Below, in pieces: positions 45,571 to 58,676 of a DNA stretch of 64,000 nt. The notes below the pieces were generated by a model. It did not search any database. It saw only the letters and a list, made by a program, of their open reading frames with translations, and was not told where the DNA came from. How positions within the stretch are numbered: the first letter of the stretch is position 1; every line of letters starts with the position of its first letter. The stretch is from positions 27,662,506 to 27,726,505 of the forward strand of contig NC_073694.1 in NCBI RefSeq assembly GCF_029784165.1, written 5' to 3'. A program made the translations under genes and the position numbers. The stretch comes from Wyeomyia smithii. Its lineage: Eukaryota; Arthropoda; Insecta; Diptera; Culicidae.

Positions 45571-48508
45571 CAGTTACTTAAAGGCTACTACGATATTTGC
45601 TTCACATCGACACCTACTGTGATTGTATTGTCGCAACGAATCAACTCTCCTTCTCGACAAAAATCTTATAGTACTCTTATTTTCTCACATAACGTTTCCA
45701 ATCGTAGATGTTGTAATGGCTTCGTGAGAATATCTAGTAGTATGAACTCGGTGGGGCAGTATTAGGGATACCATCCGTCCTGATTTAGCAGGACATATCC
45801 TGATTTTGAAGTTCTATTTGGGCGTCCTGATATATTTTTTATATTTTAGCATTTGTCCTGATTTTCTTATGATATTTAAATTTGTTGTGTAGTAATGAGC
45901 AGAATTTTTGAAAATTGCTCAATAAATGTTTTCGATTTAGGTCGCAACGCTCACTGCGATCGAATTTTTTCATTTGTTGAATCTCAGTAGAGTAATAAGA
46001 AGAATCTTTCACGCGTTGACCGTTACCATTAAGCATCTAGAATTTGAAACAGTTTACGTGTGTTGAATTTTTAAAATATCTACTAATGCGTAACAATAGG
46101 GTGATTAAGGGGTATGTATACTATTTTTTCTTTTGATAATAAATGTCAAAAGAAATACATATTCTACTGACTTCTTTTAACTTAAACAGCAAAAATATTG
46201 AAAAAATCTATTTCGAATTTTAACAACTGTAACCCCACCGTCAAGAAATCATGACACAGGAAGGCCAGGTCATTTTTCAAATATCTTCACACTCCACAAA
46301 ACAATATCTTTATACATAGGAAATCTGTAAACACGGTTTCCGTTAAAAGTTTACAAAACTTCCAGTGTCACATTAAATCGAGTGCGGTCAATCAACCGAC
46401 TATTAGGCTTCCACTTATTCACACGCGCTCAAATGTTTTTAATAATAAGATATGTCTTCACATCTGGCATCCCTGTCATGACACGCAAACCAGGGTTATA
46501 TTTCTCACAAGCCAGCAGCAGGAATGTCATTTTGCTTACTATCAGGGTTATATTCCCCAAAAGCCAGCAACAGCAATGTCACTCTGTGCACTACTTGCCA
46601 GTTAGTGAAAATTTAAAACAAATATAATTTTTCAATTTTAAAATCAAAGAAAACTCGTAGAGATCTAAGATAAATTACTTAATGCCTACTGAAAGGTCGG
46701 GTATCGATTAGTATAATAAAAAGCAGGTATTTTTTCAGATTAAAACCCCCTATTTAAAGTGGTTTGATGAAAGTGACTCGTCAGAGATATACTCAGCTTT
46801 TTTACTATGTGTTTTTTTACCCGTATTTTCGAATTAACAGGTTTTTCACGCGTATTTTTAAATCGAAGGATTTTTTAATTACCGCGTCTTTCCACGAGGT
46901 ACATATCAACGCGTAAAAAAAACTAAATAAAAAATTAATTTACTTTATGCACAGTAAATAAAAGAGTTTTATATTGTATTTAAAAGGGTAAATCACATAT
47001 TACGTGTTATATTTGCCATTATGTCATCGAAGAATGGAGTGTCTAAATTAAATTTGTGCCGAGAAAAGGTTTCCTGATTTCTAACTTCGACCAGATGGTA
47101 TCCCTAGGCAGTATTTTAAAAACAATCAGCTGCTTCTGCTTTAGGTCACGTACGTAAAAACATTTAGTTTCGATGTGCTTGGATCGCTTTCTAATTCTGT
47201 TGCTTTCCACTTAACGAATGCAGCTTTGATTATCTTCGTGGGTAGGAACTTGTTTGAAGACATCCTCACCCACACCGATCAGCAACTTCCGCATCCAGCT
47301 TAATTCCTGACACGGCAGCTTGAATTTTGAGCCATGTCTCGCCGGGTTCGAACTGCAATATACAACAGAACGCCGATAAGACTCAGATATTGAGCATTGG
47401 CAAATGTGTGTCGTTCTCCTCCTGCTGTAGGTACGCAGGATCCAACACTATTCTTGATGGCTTAGCGTTTTCCAGAACAAATCGTCTCGCAAGCTTCAGA
47501 TCTACTGTTTCTGGTTGAGCTTAAAATCATTGCCATCCCTCTCGATCTCGATACCCAGGAAATGCTTTGCGACATCAAATGCAGTTACGGTAAAGGCTTG
47601 ATGCAATGCTTGGTATACTGCGTTGTACTCCTCCTCAGTCTGACTCACTATAAGCATGTCGTCGACGTATATCAGAATGAAGGTAAACGTATTGACCTTC
47701 ATTTTGATGTAGAGACATGAATCTGCTGACGAAGGCTTGAAATGCATCTTCCTGAAAACTGCATCAATGCTTTGATTCCACACACGTGCGAATTGTTTAA
47801 GTCCATATAAACTTTTTTACTTGATCAGAGACAGATACATCGTCGTCCATCGCGTCCTTCCAGAGTTTGGCTTTTGGTCCGCTCAGGGTTTCGGATGCGT
47901 TACGTGCTTCTATATTCACCAATGATTGATGTCTGGCTGCTAGTCCCTGCTTGTGTGCGCTTGCCACAGCTTCAGGATCGTTTTAGCTTACTCCAGTACT
48001 CTCGTTGGTACCAGACTCGGACTGGTTGTCTGAAAAACGATCGGCGGGGAGGTCCTTTGCTTTAAAAAAAAGTCTTTTAACTTGCCTGTCAAGTAGCGCT
48101 CCCTCAAGCTTCGCCTCAACACCTGTGACTCGGGTGGATTTGAAGATGTTTGCGGGGGGAGCGCAGATATGGTCACGTCGCTTGATCGAGTGCTTGATTC
48201 GTCGTCTCTATCGGTTCATCATCGCCGTTGTTATTTATTGCGTCTTCTCTTTCGTGTGGTGTTTCTCTTACTGTGGAGACTTATTCGAAAGGAAATGAAT
48301 CACCAAGATTTAAACGGAGTATCTAACGATCATGTGCCATTGACTGAGCTTTAATAAGTTGACAATTCCTCAGAGCCGCAGAACCAACTACTCCGGTTGG
48401 CAGTTGGAACAATAATAAAAAATTTAATTAACTAACAGTTACCTCAAGCAACTACGATATTTGCTTCACATCGACACCTACTGTGATTGTATTGTCGCAA
48501 CATATCAA
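45571..48508 (-). mobile_element. Ty1/copia element, antisense, degraded
   Basis: A direct repeat of about 66 bp (45,571-45,637 and 48,436-48,501, with a 51-bp identical core) bounds the element and may represent the LTRs, although it is short for that. On the - strand: an integrase-RT linker (RRSLRERYLTGKLKDFF), RT with the box ILIYVDDMLIVSQT (47,783-47,502) and RNase H (EDNQSCI, SKHIETKCFYVRDL, then DILTKPLQHLRLET). Capsid and most of the integrase are gone. The RNase H region is split by the hAT-like element at 45,763-47,106. Confidence 0.8.
45763..47106. mobile_element. Non-autonomous hAT-like element, copy 1
   Basis: Terminal inverted repeats TAGGGATACCATC and GATGGTATCCCTA with an exact 8-bp duplication GGCAGTAT (45,755-45,762 and 47,107-47,114), inside copia RNase H. 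Interior non-coding, with repeated GTCCTGATTT motifs near both ends. A shorter copy is at 56,268-57,128. Confidence 0.9.
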
Positions 48509-48656
48509 CAATTTTGAGTCTCCGATGTTTTGCTTTCAACTCCCAGATTTTAACTCTTGAAGTTTGGTATTTGCCCTTGTACTGTACAAACAAGCTTCCC
48601 CAAAAGATGGACGCTTCAAATTCACAATCTATCAAGCTGATTCTCTTCTGTTCCAG

Positions 48657-49599
48657 TGACACAGGCTTTCTCGGCGCGGATCGTACCGGAGGCGATAAAT
48701 GCAAGTTTTGTGGTAAAAACTTTCACGTAGAAGGACAACTAACGCAGCACCTAAAAGAACATCACACTGCAGATCGCCCGTACAAGTGTCCGACCTGTGA
48801 AAAAGGGTTCAAAATGAGACGAAAACTTGAAACGCATATGCGTAAAGGCTGCAATGAGCGACGGTTCGAATGCGACATCTGCGGTTCATCCTACAGGTCA
48901 CATAGTGGTCTAAGTATTCACCGAAATCTCCACACGTATGTAGATCCGAAACCTTTCAAGTGTGACATGTGCAGTTCACAGTTCACTCGGAAAACTAGTC
49001 TCAATTTTCACAAAAAAACTCACTGGATGATCATGCACGAAGTGCGTACAGATGACAACGCGCCGCCTGAGCCATCATTTAAATGTGATATTTGTAATCT
49101 GGCCTACGACTCGCTCGATATACTTAACTTCCACCGAAAAACTCATAAAGCTGGAAAACAATCGCTGGAATGTGACTTATGTGGTAAAACTTTTACACAA
49201 ACCAGATCATTCGAATATCATAAAATTGTAAAACATACCTCGAAGAAGAATCTCAAGTGTACAGTCTGTGGCAAAGATTACCATTTACGGGAGCAACTTG
49301 TGGCCCACCAGAAAACACACAACCCAGATCGCTCGTATAAATGTCCTATCTGTGGAAGAGGGTTTGCTCACCGTTTTGCACTCAATAGGCACCTGAGAAG
49401 CCACGAAGAGGAGCGGCCGTTTAAATGCGATACCTGCGATGCCTCATACAAGACAGTCTACGCATTACGCGCTCACTCGAATACCCACACGTCTGCCAAT
49501 CCGAAACCTTTCCAGTGTGACTTGTGCAGTTGTCAGTATGACCTAAAGCGCAACCTCGCGTTTCATAAGAAGATAAGACATTTGAAAACTACTGTATGA
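48657..49599 (+). CDS. Gene B terminal exon 3: ten C2H2 fingers
   Basis: Acceptor TTCTGTTCCAG/T, phase 2; with exon 1 it gives 400 aa. The ten fingers are in the same order as terminal exons 1 and 2 (CKFCGKNFHVEGQLTQH first, second finger ending in Cys, FQCDLCSCQYDLKRNLAFH last), so it is a third tandem copy. It lies beyond the minisatellite and the copia insertion, 10.5 kb from exon 1. It lacks the acidic SUMO-motif tail of terminal exon 1. AATAAA is at 49,738-49,743. Confidence 0.8.
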
Positions 49600-49737
49600 T
49601 TTTATAGTGCAGAAAACCTTACTCACAAGAAACTTTTGACTACTGTCAATAGTGCAACGAGTGTAAAAGCAAAACATGAAAACTAGATTTGAAAATTATT
49701 GCCTAGCTTATTTTTGTGTGAAGAATTCGATCATTTG

Positions 49738-49743
49738 AATAAA
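49738..49743 (+). terminator. Poly(A) signal of gene B terminal exon 3
   Basis: AATAAA 139 bases after the stop codon. Confidence 0.5.
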
Positions 49744-49977
49744 TGCACACATCGTTATCGATCCAAAAACCCTCTCTTAAGTTTAAATAATTAATAATAC
49801 CTAGTTAAGTTTTCCGAAAACATACAAAAAAATGACGAAAATTAAAAACCAGAAATTTAAAAATCACACAAGGACTAAACAATTGAATTATGATGTTCAT
49901 ATATCAAATGTATGAAACAAACAAAATGGACGTTTTTAGCCCACAATCTATCAGCTGCTTCTCCTCTTCTGTTCCAG

Positions 49978-52345
49978 TGACACGGGCGCTCTGGAAACGG
50001 ATCGTACTGGAAACGGCGGCAATGACCAGCGGCAACACATCTGCGATATCTGCGGCAGAGGATACAGAAGGAAACGTTACATGGCGTTGCACAGGCAAAC
50101 CCACACAAGCGAGCAGGTATTCGAGTGTAACATATGTGGGCAAACTTTTAACACTGCAAAAAAAATTAGATACCACAAAATGTTAAAACATACGGTGGAG
50201 CGAAACTTCGGCTGTGAAACATGCGGTAAAGATTTCATCCTGAAGGAACAATTAACGAAGCACCTGAAGACCCACAGCACGGATCGACCCCACAAGTGTT
50301 TAATTTGTGGGAGAGCCTTCCGAGTTAAATATAGTCTCGAGGAACATATGAATCATCATAGCAATGAGCGCCCGTTGGAGTGCGACATTTGTGGGCGTTC
50401 ATACAAAACACAAAGTGGTTTAAACGAGCACAGAAAAATCCACACATCCGTCGATCCAAAGCCATATGAATGTGACCTGTGTGGTTCACGGTTCGTACAG
50501 AAGAGTAGCCTTAATTATCATAGGAAAACAAGGCACGAACCGCGTGATCAGGACGATGGCCAGCAGCCGCTGTTTAAATGTGACATCTGCGACTCCTCTT
50601 TCAAGTCTTCCGATGCGTTCGCCTTGCATAAAAAAATTCACCCATCTATCAAGCGAAAAATTGAATGTGATTTGTGTGGTAAAGTCTTTAAGCAATCCAG
50701 GTCCCTTTATTTCCATAAAAAGATAAAACACACATCGGAAAAGAATTTCAAGTGTGAAATTTGTGGTAACGATTACCACCTTCAGGAGCAGTTGGAAAAG
50801 CACCTGAAGGGACACAGCACGGAACGGTCGCATAAATGTTCCTTCTGTGGGAAAGGTTTCAACTTTAGTTACGCGCTGAAGAAGCACATGCGCAGCCACA
50901 GCGAGGAGCGACCATTCAAATGCAGCGTCTGCGATGCATCCTACAAGACTGCCAATGGGCTACGGTTGCACCGGAAAACCCACACCTCCGACGATCCGAA
51001 ACCGTTCAAATGTGACCTGTGCAGTTCTCAGTTTGTCCAGAAAAGCAGCCTCACAATTCACAGGAGTAAACATTTACAAACCAATCCCATTGCTGGTTGT
51101 TATGCTGATGATAAATCTTCAATAGAAAAGGTGCCTAGTCAGGATGAAACTAAAGAAACGAATAAATTAGAGACAAACTCAGGCAAAGAAGTTCTGACAA
51201 TAAAATCTGAACATGAAGGGGAGAAAAATATTCTGTACAAATGCGATGTAAGCAGTGAAGTTGGTTCCTCCACGGGTACGCTCGAACAGCACCACCGAAG
51301 ATCCCACAGTGATAAACGGAAGAGGCGGTCGTTTAGATGTGTTCTATGCGGCAAAACTTTCACCACAATCGGAAAACTTAAGTGCCACAAAGCTTTGAAA
51401 CACATGCTGAAGAAAAAACACAAATGTGAACTTTGTGGTAAACATTTCTACTTGAAAGAACAACTAACACAGCACCTGGAAGCGCACAACAGAAACGATG
51501 GTCCGTACAACTGCTCGACTTGCGAAAAAAGTTTCCCAATCAAGTACAGGCTTGAAGAGCATATGCTCGAACACAAAAGTGAGCGGCCGTTCGAATGTGA
51601 CATTTGCGGTTCATCCTACAGGACATCTACTGGACTGCAACGTCACAAAGATCTTCACACGAATGTCGATCCGCAACCCTTCAAATGTGACATGTGCAGT
51701 TCACAGTTCACTCAAAAGAGCAGCCTCAATTTCCATAGAAAAATACACCTGCTGAGCATGAATGAAGTGCGTACGGATAGCGACGCGCCGTCTGAGCCGT
51801 CGTTTAGATGCGACGTTTGTGATTTATCGTACAACTCACTCGAAATACTAAGCTTCCACAAGAAAATCCATAAGGCTAGGAAGCCGATTCAATGTAATTT
51901 ATGTGGCCAAACTTTTAAGGCGACAAAATCACTCAAGTTCCATGAAATCATAAAACATACATCGGAGAAGAACTTCAAGTGTACAATCTGTGGTAAAGAT
52001 TACCACCTTCGGGAGCAGCTGATCAAACACCAGAGAACACACGATAAGGAACGTTCGCATGAATGTTCCTTCTGTGGGAAAGGGTTCGTCTTCGGTTACG
52101 CCCTGAGAAAACACATGCGCAGCCACAGCGAGGAGCGGCCGTTCAAATGCAACTTTTGCGATGCAACATACAAGACAGCCTATAAATTGCGCGTTCATAT
52201 GATATCTCACACGTCCGCGGATCCTCACCCTTTTAAATGTGACATGTGCAGCTGTCAGTATACCCAACAATGTAACCTTTTGTCCCATAAGAGGAAGAAA
52301 CATCCGAAAATCAACAGCCTTTCGGGTGCTCATAGTGCTAAATAA
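49978..52345 (+). CDS. Gene B terminal exon 4: 23 C2H2 fingers
   Basis: Acceptor CTTCTGTTCCAG/T, phase 2; with exon 1 it gives 875 aa. The open frame begins at the acceptor, and the first ATG (50,081) falls inside finger 1, so it cannot be an independent start. It has twelve fingers, an acidic linker with a TIKSE SUMO-like motif, one decayed finger (YKCDVSSEV, second Cys lost) and eleven more fingers. The two halves correspond to two fused exon copies; the second half matches terminal exons 1-3 finger by finger. AATAAA is at 52,438-52,443. Confidence 0.85.
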
Positions 52346-52437
52346 TATTCCGCAGGTCGATTTGAGTATACCGGAGAATATGAAAAGGAAAACACTAATT
52401 GGTAAAAGTACAGATACTAGAAGTTTTTTGATTGAAA

Positions 52438-52443
52438 AATAAA
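52438..52443 (+). terminator. Poly(A) signal of gene B terminal exon 4
   Basis: AATAAA 93 bases after the stop codon. Confidence 0.55.
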
Positions 52444-52639
52444 TGCCCAGAATTCATACCAGGAAATATCCGTTGATCCTTTTTCTAACTTGATAGTAAG
52501 ATAGTAAGAGGGTGGTATCTGGCTATCTGCGTACCCGACTGCCTTTCGTATAGACGCATCGTGCCTTCCACACGTGCTTGTGTCGCCTTCTTTCGGCGAA
52601 GGCGCTGGCAACGCCGTGCTGTTTTATTTTTCGCCTGCT

Positions 52640-55560
52640 GGTGATTCTAGAAGTGTGTTGCTTTATTTTTTCTTCCGAAAAACATGAATAAACATAAATT
52701 GGGTGACATGACGACAAGAAGGTGAGCACACGGCGGAGCTCGAGACGGCTTGATTGCGCCTTTCGTGCAGACAAGCAAAAGGTGGTATGCAGATACTAGA
52801 ATGCGCTTCCTGTCCGCAAAGTCTGTTTGTGGAGACGCTGTTTCAATATCCGCGAGTGCTGGAATCTTCGATCGGATTGTCCGACCATATAATAACTCTT
52901 TCGGTGTACGGCCAGTAACGGAATGCGGAGTGGTGTAATACATAACCAAATAGTCATGCAAATCTTGCTTCCAATTTCTGCCCAAGGCGTTGCTTATCTG
53001 GAGTCTCTTAAGTAGCGACCTGTTCTGCCTTTCTACGAGGCCGTTCTGCTATGGCCAGAAAGATATTGAATGGTTAAGATGTATCCCGTGAACCTTACTG
53101 TATTCTTCCAATTCAACCCCTACGAACTGCTTGGTGTTGTCCAGCGTGATTGTTCGTGGATTGTTCCTAACCTTGTGAAAATTATGTCCAATCTAGCTAC
53201 CGTGTCTCGTTGTGATTTTATGCAGCAACTCGACTTCCTTATAGCGGCTGAAGTAGTCGATTACACCAAGTAGGTAAACTCCGTCGGGCATTGGTCCGAA
53301 AAAATCGATGGCTATGTCCACCCACGGCTTATTCGGCAGTGGACGACGTGACATAGGTTCAGGTTTACTGGGTAATCCTACCAAACGACAACCTTCACAG
53401 GATTTTACATAATCAGTAATTACACGATCCATTCCTGGCCACCACACACGGTCTCTGAGTCTCCGCTTCATTACGGTCTCACCGGGGTGGCCCTCATGAG
53501 CCAGTTGCAGCATTCTCGGTCGCAAGTTAGTTGGGACAACGAGCTTGTTTCCGCGAACGACCATTTCGCCTATCAAACCCAGTTTGTTACAAAACAGAGC
53601 AAATGGTTTTACTGCTGGGTCACTCCAGGTTCCTGAGTACAGAGATTTTATAACTAGGTCTAGTACTCGATCCGCCTTTGCAGACTCCTCCAACTCCTGC
53701 ACGTCGATAGCCGCTGACTTTAATACAGCCAACACCATAAACTTATTCTCCGCATCAAATTCCTCGGATGCGTTATGTTCAACCAAGCGGGATAGGGGAT
53801 CGGCAATGTTGTTGACTCCTTTGCGGTACTTTACTACGAACGTGTACGACTGTAGACGAAGGACCCATCGCTCGATTCTTGGGCATGGCCTAGACGTCGG
53901 ATTGAATATTGCTTCGAGCGGTTTGTGGTCCGTTTCGAGCTCGAATTTTCGTCCTAAAAGATATCACGAGAATCGCTCAACTGCCCAAACCAAAGCCAGC
54001 GCCTCCTTCTCGGTTTGGCAGTATCGTTGTTCGGTTTGGGTTAGGCTTTTACTGGCATACGCGATTGGTCGAGGATCATCATCATCCAGGCCACCGAACT
54101 GTATCAACACAGCGCCAAGTGCAACAGGCGAAGCGTCCGCAATGACACGAGTTCGAAATGAGTTGTTGAAAAATCTCAAAAACTTTATATTGGATATCAT
54201 TTCCTTTAACTTCAAAAAAAATTGTTGTTGGTCATCACCCCACACGAGCCTTACGCCAGCACATGTTAGCTTCTGAAACGGAGAGGTTACAGTTGCCAAA
54301 TCTGGTAAAAATCGGCCGATGTAGGTAACCAGACCCAAGAAACTTCGGACTTCTTCTGAGCAAAAAGGTGCACGGAATTTCTGAAGAGCTTCAATTTTAT
54401 TTCTAGATGGCTGAATGCCTTCAGAGGAAACGGTATGTCCTAGAAAATCCAGCTTTTGCACTTTGAAAATGCATTTATCTTTGTTCAGTAGCACTCCATA
54501 GCTTTTGAGTGTGGACAGAACTGACCCGAGAGCTTCATCGTGCTCTTTTTCAGTTCCAGCAAAAACTAGTATGTCGTCGATGAAATTCACGGTGTTTTTA
54601 CTGCAACGGCTTAATATCTGTTCAAGTATACGCTGGAAGATCTCTGGAGCTATTACAATGCCATACATTAGGCGCTTGTATCGAAAGAGGCCTATGTGTG
54701 TAATAAAAGTCGTTATGTAGCGACTATCCTCGTCAAGTTCCACCTGGTGGTATGCTTCCTTGATGTCGAGGCAACTGAAAAACTTAGCGGGTGTGAACCG
54801 TGGGAGAAAATCATCTATGGTGGGCATAAGATGTCTTTCTTTTAGAATAGCGACGTTTGCACAACGCATATCGACGCACAAACGCAGATCACCGTTGTCC
54901 TTCACCACCGTTACTAAAGGCGAAACCCACTGACAACCGCCTTCGACTGGTTCAATTATGTCATTGGCCAAGAGGGACTGCAACTTATCCTCGATCTTTT
55001 TCATTAGCGCGATGGGTGGACGGCGCGGATGCTGGCATACTTGTGAAACATGTTTATCAATCGGAATACTAACTTTAACGCTTTTAATTTTTGGGAATGG
55101 TCGCTTCTCTTCTACCATAACCGATCTAACTCCATGACAACTGGACAAGTCAATGAAAAGAACACCCAATTCGGTGGCAGTTGATCTACCTAAGAGACAT
55201 TGCTGACCACCTTTAACTACATAAAACGTAGTAATCTTCTTAACTGTCTTACCGACATCCTCAATCACTACATCAGTTTCGAAAGTACCCAACACAGCCA
55301 ACGGCGTTGCTTTCTCTCCGTATGGCAGAAAAGTTTCGTCACACCGATTCTGCTGGTTCCATATATTTACGCCATTTGTTTTCAGGTAACTCCACGATTT
55401 ATTGTCAATTATGTATTTCTTACATCCGGAGTCGACTAACATCTGCAGCAAAACTCCGCCAACCTTCACCCACAGCAGTTCATCACCGTCACCTATGTTG
55501 AAAATGAAATTTCTACCTTTTGTGTCCTCAGTATTACTAGAGTGAGTTTCGATTTTTCGA
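52640..55560 (-). mobile_element. Ty3/gypsy element, antisense, pol region with stops
   Basis: On the - strand: aspartic protease (LVDSGCKKYIID), RT (KFFSCLDIKEAYHQVELD and the box VNFIDDILVF), RNase H (RVIADASPVALGAVLIQFGG) and, after an in-frame TGA at about 53,961-53,963, the rest of RNase H (ELETDHKPLEAIFN). Integrase follows with its H-H-C-C zinc finger (HEGHPGETV...CEGC) and the C-terminal part (YYTTPHSVTGRTPKELLYGR). A further stop near 53,193 and a frameshift break the integrase core. No gag or LTR was identified. The RT catalytic aspartates are present, but the element is inactive. Confidence 0.85.
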
Positions 55561-55926
55561 ATCCATTCCGGTTTAACACGTTTATTGCTTCTGTATTAGA
55601 GTGGCCATTTTTGTAACATCATGCGATAGCGATGAGCGCCGGGCGGAAAAAGTTTTCTTTTTACTCCAAAAATAAGCCATGAAAATTTGAAGTTGATCCG
55701 AGTTCATTTAATGGACCCACAAAACGCTTATATTTAAAAAAAAAGATTCTCATAAGGATTGCTGTTTTTTATCTCTTTATGAAGTTTTTTGCCTTAGTTT
55801 CTTAAAATAGTTGTATATTTTGCGTTGAAATACTCTTTAATCATAAAATCATATCATTAGGGATATCACATGTTACGTAACGCTAAATTTTAGCAATTTT
55901 GAATACCTTCCATCCCTGAATAACAC
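55561..55926. other. Intronic DNA, nothing recognised
   Basis: AT-rich DNA between the Ty3/gypsy element and a MITE, without domains or clear repeats. Confidence 0.35.
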
Positions 55927-56169
55927 AATTCTCGCCAAACATGTGAAAAGGGCCCATATGCCATATGTAAACAAGCCAAATTCTCTCTTTTTTTTATTAA
56001 TACAAACGAAATCTAACCTTACCAATAAAATTTATTGATAAACAAATTTACTCTTAATCAAACAATCTTATTTGTACGGGTAGATCAAGTTTGTATTCAT
56101 TAAAAAACGTGAAATTGTGGCTTGTTTACATATGGCACATGGGCCCTTTTCACATGTTCAGCGAGAATT
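55927..56169. mobile_element. MITE of 243 bp with roughly 49-bp inverted arms
   Basis: AATTCTCGCCAAACATGTGA at the left is matched by TTCACATGTTCAGCGAGAAT at the right; GGGCCC and CATATG pairs continue inwards to CTTGTTTAC/GTAAACAAG. No target duplication assigned. Confidence 0.7.
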
Positions 56170-56267
56170 TTGCATGGGGGCTTCGCACAATGGAACTCTT
56201 CATTGAATATCCCCTTCTTCTGAGTACGTTACGTAATGAATGAATGATCTCTTGTATTCGTTAGAGG

Positions 56268-57128
56268 TAGGGATACCATCCGTCCTGATTTAGCAGGACA
56301 TGTCCTAATTTTGGGTCCCTTTTTGACGTCCAGATTTATTTTTCATTTTCTAGCGTTTGTCCTGATTTTCATAAGATTTTCAATTTTGTAGTGTGATAAT
56401 AATGTGCAGAATTTTTCAAAATCAATAACTTTTTTGATTCTAGAATAGGTACAACGATCACTACGGACGATTTTGTTTTTGGTTGAAGCTTAGTAAAGAA
56501 ACGAGAGAAATCTTCTAGGTATTGTAACCGTTAAACATTTGGCTTAACGGGGGACCCTACTTTGGAAGGTCGAAATTTTTTTTTCCAATGTTTAGAGTAA
56601 AGTGAAGTGTTCGGCTATTTTGGCCATTGATTAAGGTGTATTTGAAGATTGATTTTGCATGTCGTGGTTGCACATATAGTAAGTAGTACGTTGTTGACAG
56701 CTGGGAACGTGAATGCTCTAACTAAATCAGTACCTAACTGGTGGTAAGTTTTACTCAGCATGCACTGAACCGATTTGGCTGAATTTTTTTTAGCATGTAA
56801 AAATGGATTATCTAACTTGTGCATCTAAACATCCAAAAAAAAATATCACAGTTTTTTTTTTCGACTTTCCAGTCAGTACCCCCTTAACAGTTAGTTTAAT
56901 TTGAAACAGTTTACATGTGCTGAATATCTACTTATAAATTCAAAGCTGCTTAATAATATTGGATCATTTGAGAAGCATGTTGAACAAGTAAAGAAGTATT
57001 TTGGTGTTTTTGAAGTGCAAATCACATTTAACGTGGTATATGAATTTAAACTTCGCAGAACAGCTTAGCTCAAATTTGTACCGAAAAAAGGTGTCCTGAT
57101 TTCTAATTTCGACCAGATGGTATCCCTA
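56268..57128. mobile_element. Non-autonomous hAT-like element, copy 2
   Basis: Same termini (TAGGGATACCATC, GATGGTATCCCTA) and subterminal GTCCTGATTT motifs as the 45,763-47,106 copy, but 861 bp long. The 8-bp flanks do not match each other, so one end may be rearranged. Confidence 0.8.
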
Positions 57129-58676
57129 GCAAAGTTCTTAGGCGCGCTTAAGCTCCGGCAAAAATAGAAAATAGCCCAAGAAGTTCATAATACGCTAGTG
57201 GATCGGAATATTTCGGAAAAGTTTCGAAAACTAACCAATATTACTTGTCCTTTTCATATCCATGAACTTTTATACAAAATATATTACATGGCAAAAGCAT
57301 CGGACCTTAAACACCTTCAACCATTTCACAAGAGCATCAAACGAAATCATTCACAGCTTCAATGATCCAAAAGTTCGCTCGAAATGGTTCGATGAAGATT
57401 GCAATCAAATTAAGCAATTTTATGCAATCAAGTTCGCGGCTATTATGAAGTGCTCTTGGACTTAGCATTCACATTTTTTGGTTGTAAAGCGACCCTTTTT
57501 CACTTATCACATGCAAGATTTATGGTAAAAAAAAACATTTATTGCCTGCGATTGAAAATTCGCTGACCTACAGAAAACGTCAAAATGGGCTGCGTGCAAT
57601 GTCCTCCATTACCGCTCGTGGAAAGCTGGATAGTTCACTGCGTGTGTCGAATTTTGCGCCCGTGTAGCAGCAGGCTGCGCTGGTATAAAAAATGTTATGA
57701 TTCTGTTGAATTTTCCGGCATCAAAAATTTTTAAATTTCGGCAACCATGTACTTGTTAAATGATAAAATAATGCTTGAATTCCGTCCCGTTTCTCCTCAA
57801 CGATCAAAAGCAGATTGATCGATTGCTGTATATTGAGCTATCAGCAGTGGGTTTCAGGCTTAGGAAATTTTCATGCAGCTTCCTCACTTATTTCAAATTA
57901 CCTTCGTCAAGTCTTTTGTTTTTTTCGCCAGCTGTTGCTGCTGCTGCTAGTTTGGCAGTGATGATTACGAACGCAAGGGCAAGCTATTGAAAAAGACGGT
58001 GCAAGCGCGTGTTTACCGGTTGATGGAAGCTTGAAGGTGCTCTTATAATACCCGTGGAGTCTGAAGTTCAGTCTCTGGTTTTTACTCTTTGTTTAATATA
58101 CAAATTGACGATGTTTCAATAGGCCAATTATGGCAGCAGTGCGCATCGATCGCTCGTAACGCCTGCGCGGGATGTATTCAGTTTCTTTTAGAATTTACTC
58201 TCTCTTCTCACACTCTAGCTCTTCCTACAGGCGTTTTTGTGCTGAAAAAGATTTTTTTGAAGACCAGAGTCAAGAATATTGATATGATTAATAATGGAGA
58301 AGCGTTTGCTGTTTTATTTATACGTTCTATGATTCTTTGGGTTTCTTTCTTTGGAATTTTAACTAAATTTACGATTTATGAGTGAATCAAGGAGCATTTT
58401 CTTCTGGTGCAAAATATCAAGCATAGCAAATGTTGGTTTGATTCGTACCGTTTCAATTCATATCAACCCCAACCAGTCACCGTAAGATAAGAACTTATAG
58501 CATTACCAGTTTGCTATCTTGCAGAACCTACGCTATTTTAACAACCGCAAACGAGAAGAAAAAATTCTGATCCACAGTTATGGTGGCAATTATTCTAATA
58601 TTCAAATATCATTGTACGAAAAACAAAGATAGACGCTTTCAACCCACAATCAGCTGCCTCTCCTCTTCTGTTCCAG
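57129..58676. other. Intron upstream of gene B terminal exon 5
   Basis: 57,370-57,440 encodes SKWFDEDCNQIKQFYAIK, which loosely resembles the endonuclease-RT spacer of non-LTR elements (low confidence). 57,606-57,635 is an exact copy of a 30-mer at 18,744. No gene otherwise. Confidence 0.3.

Noticed and set aside
53193..55469. In-frame stop in the Ty3/gypsy pol as a programmed recoding site
   Set aside because: A further stop, a frameshift and missing parts in the same element make simple decay the better explanation.
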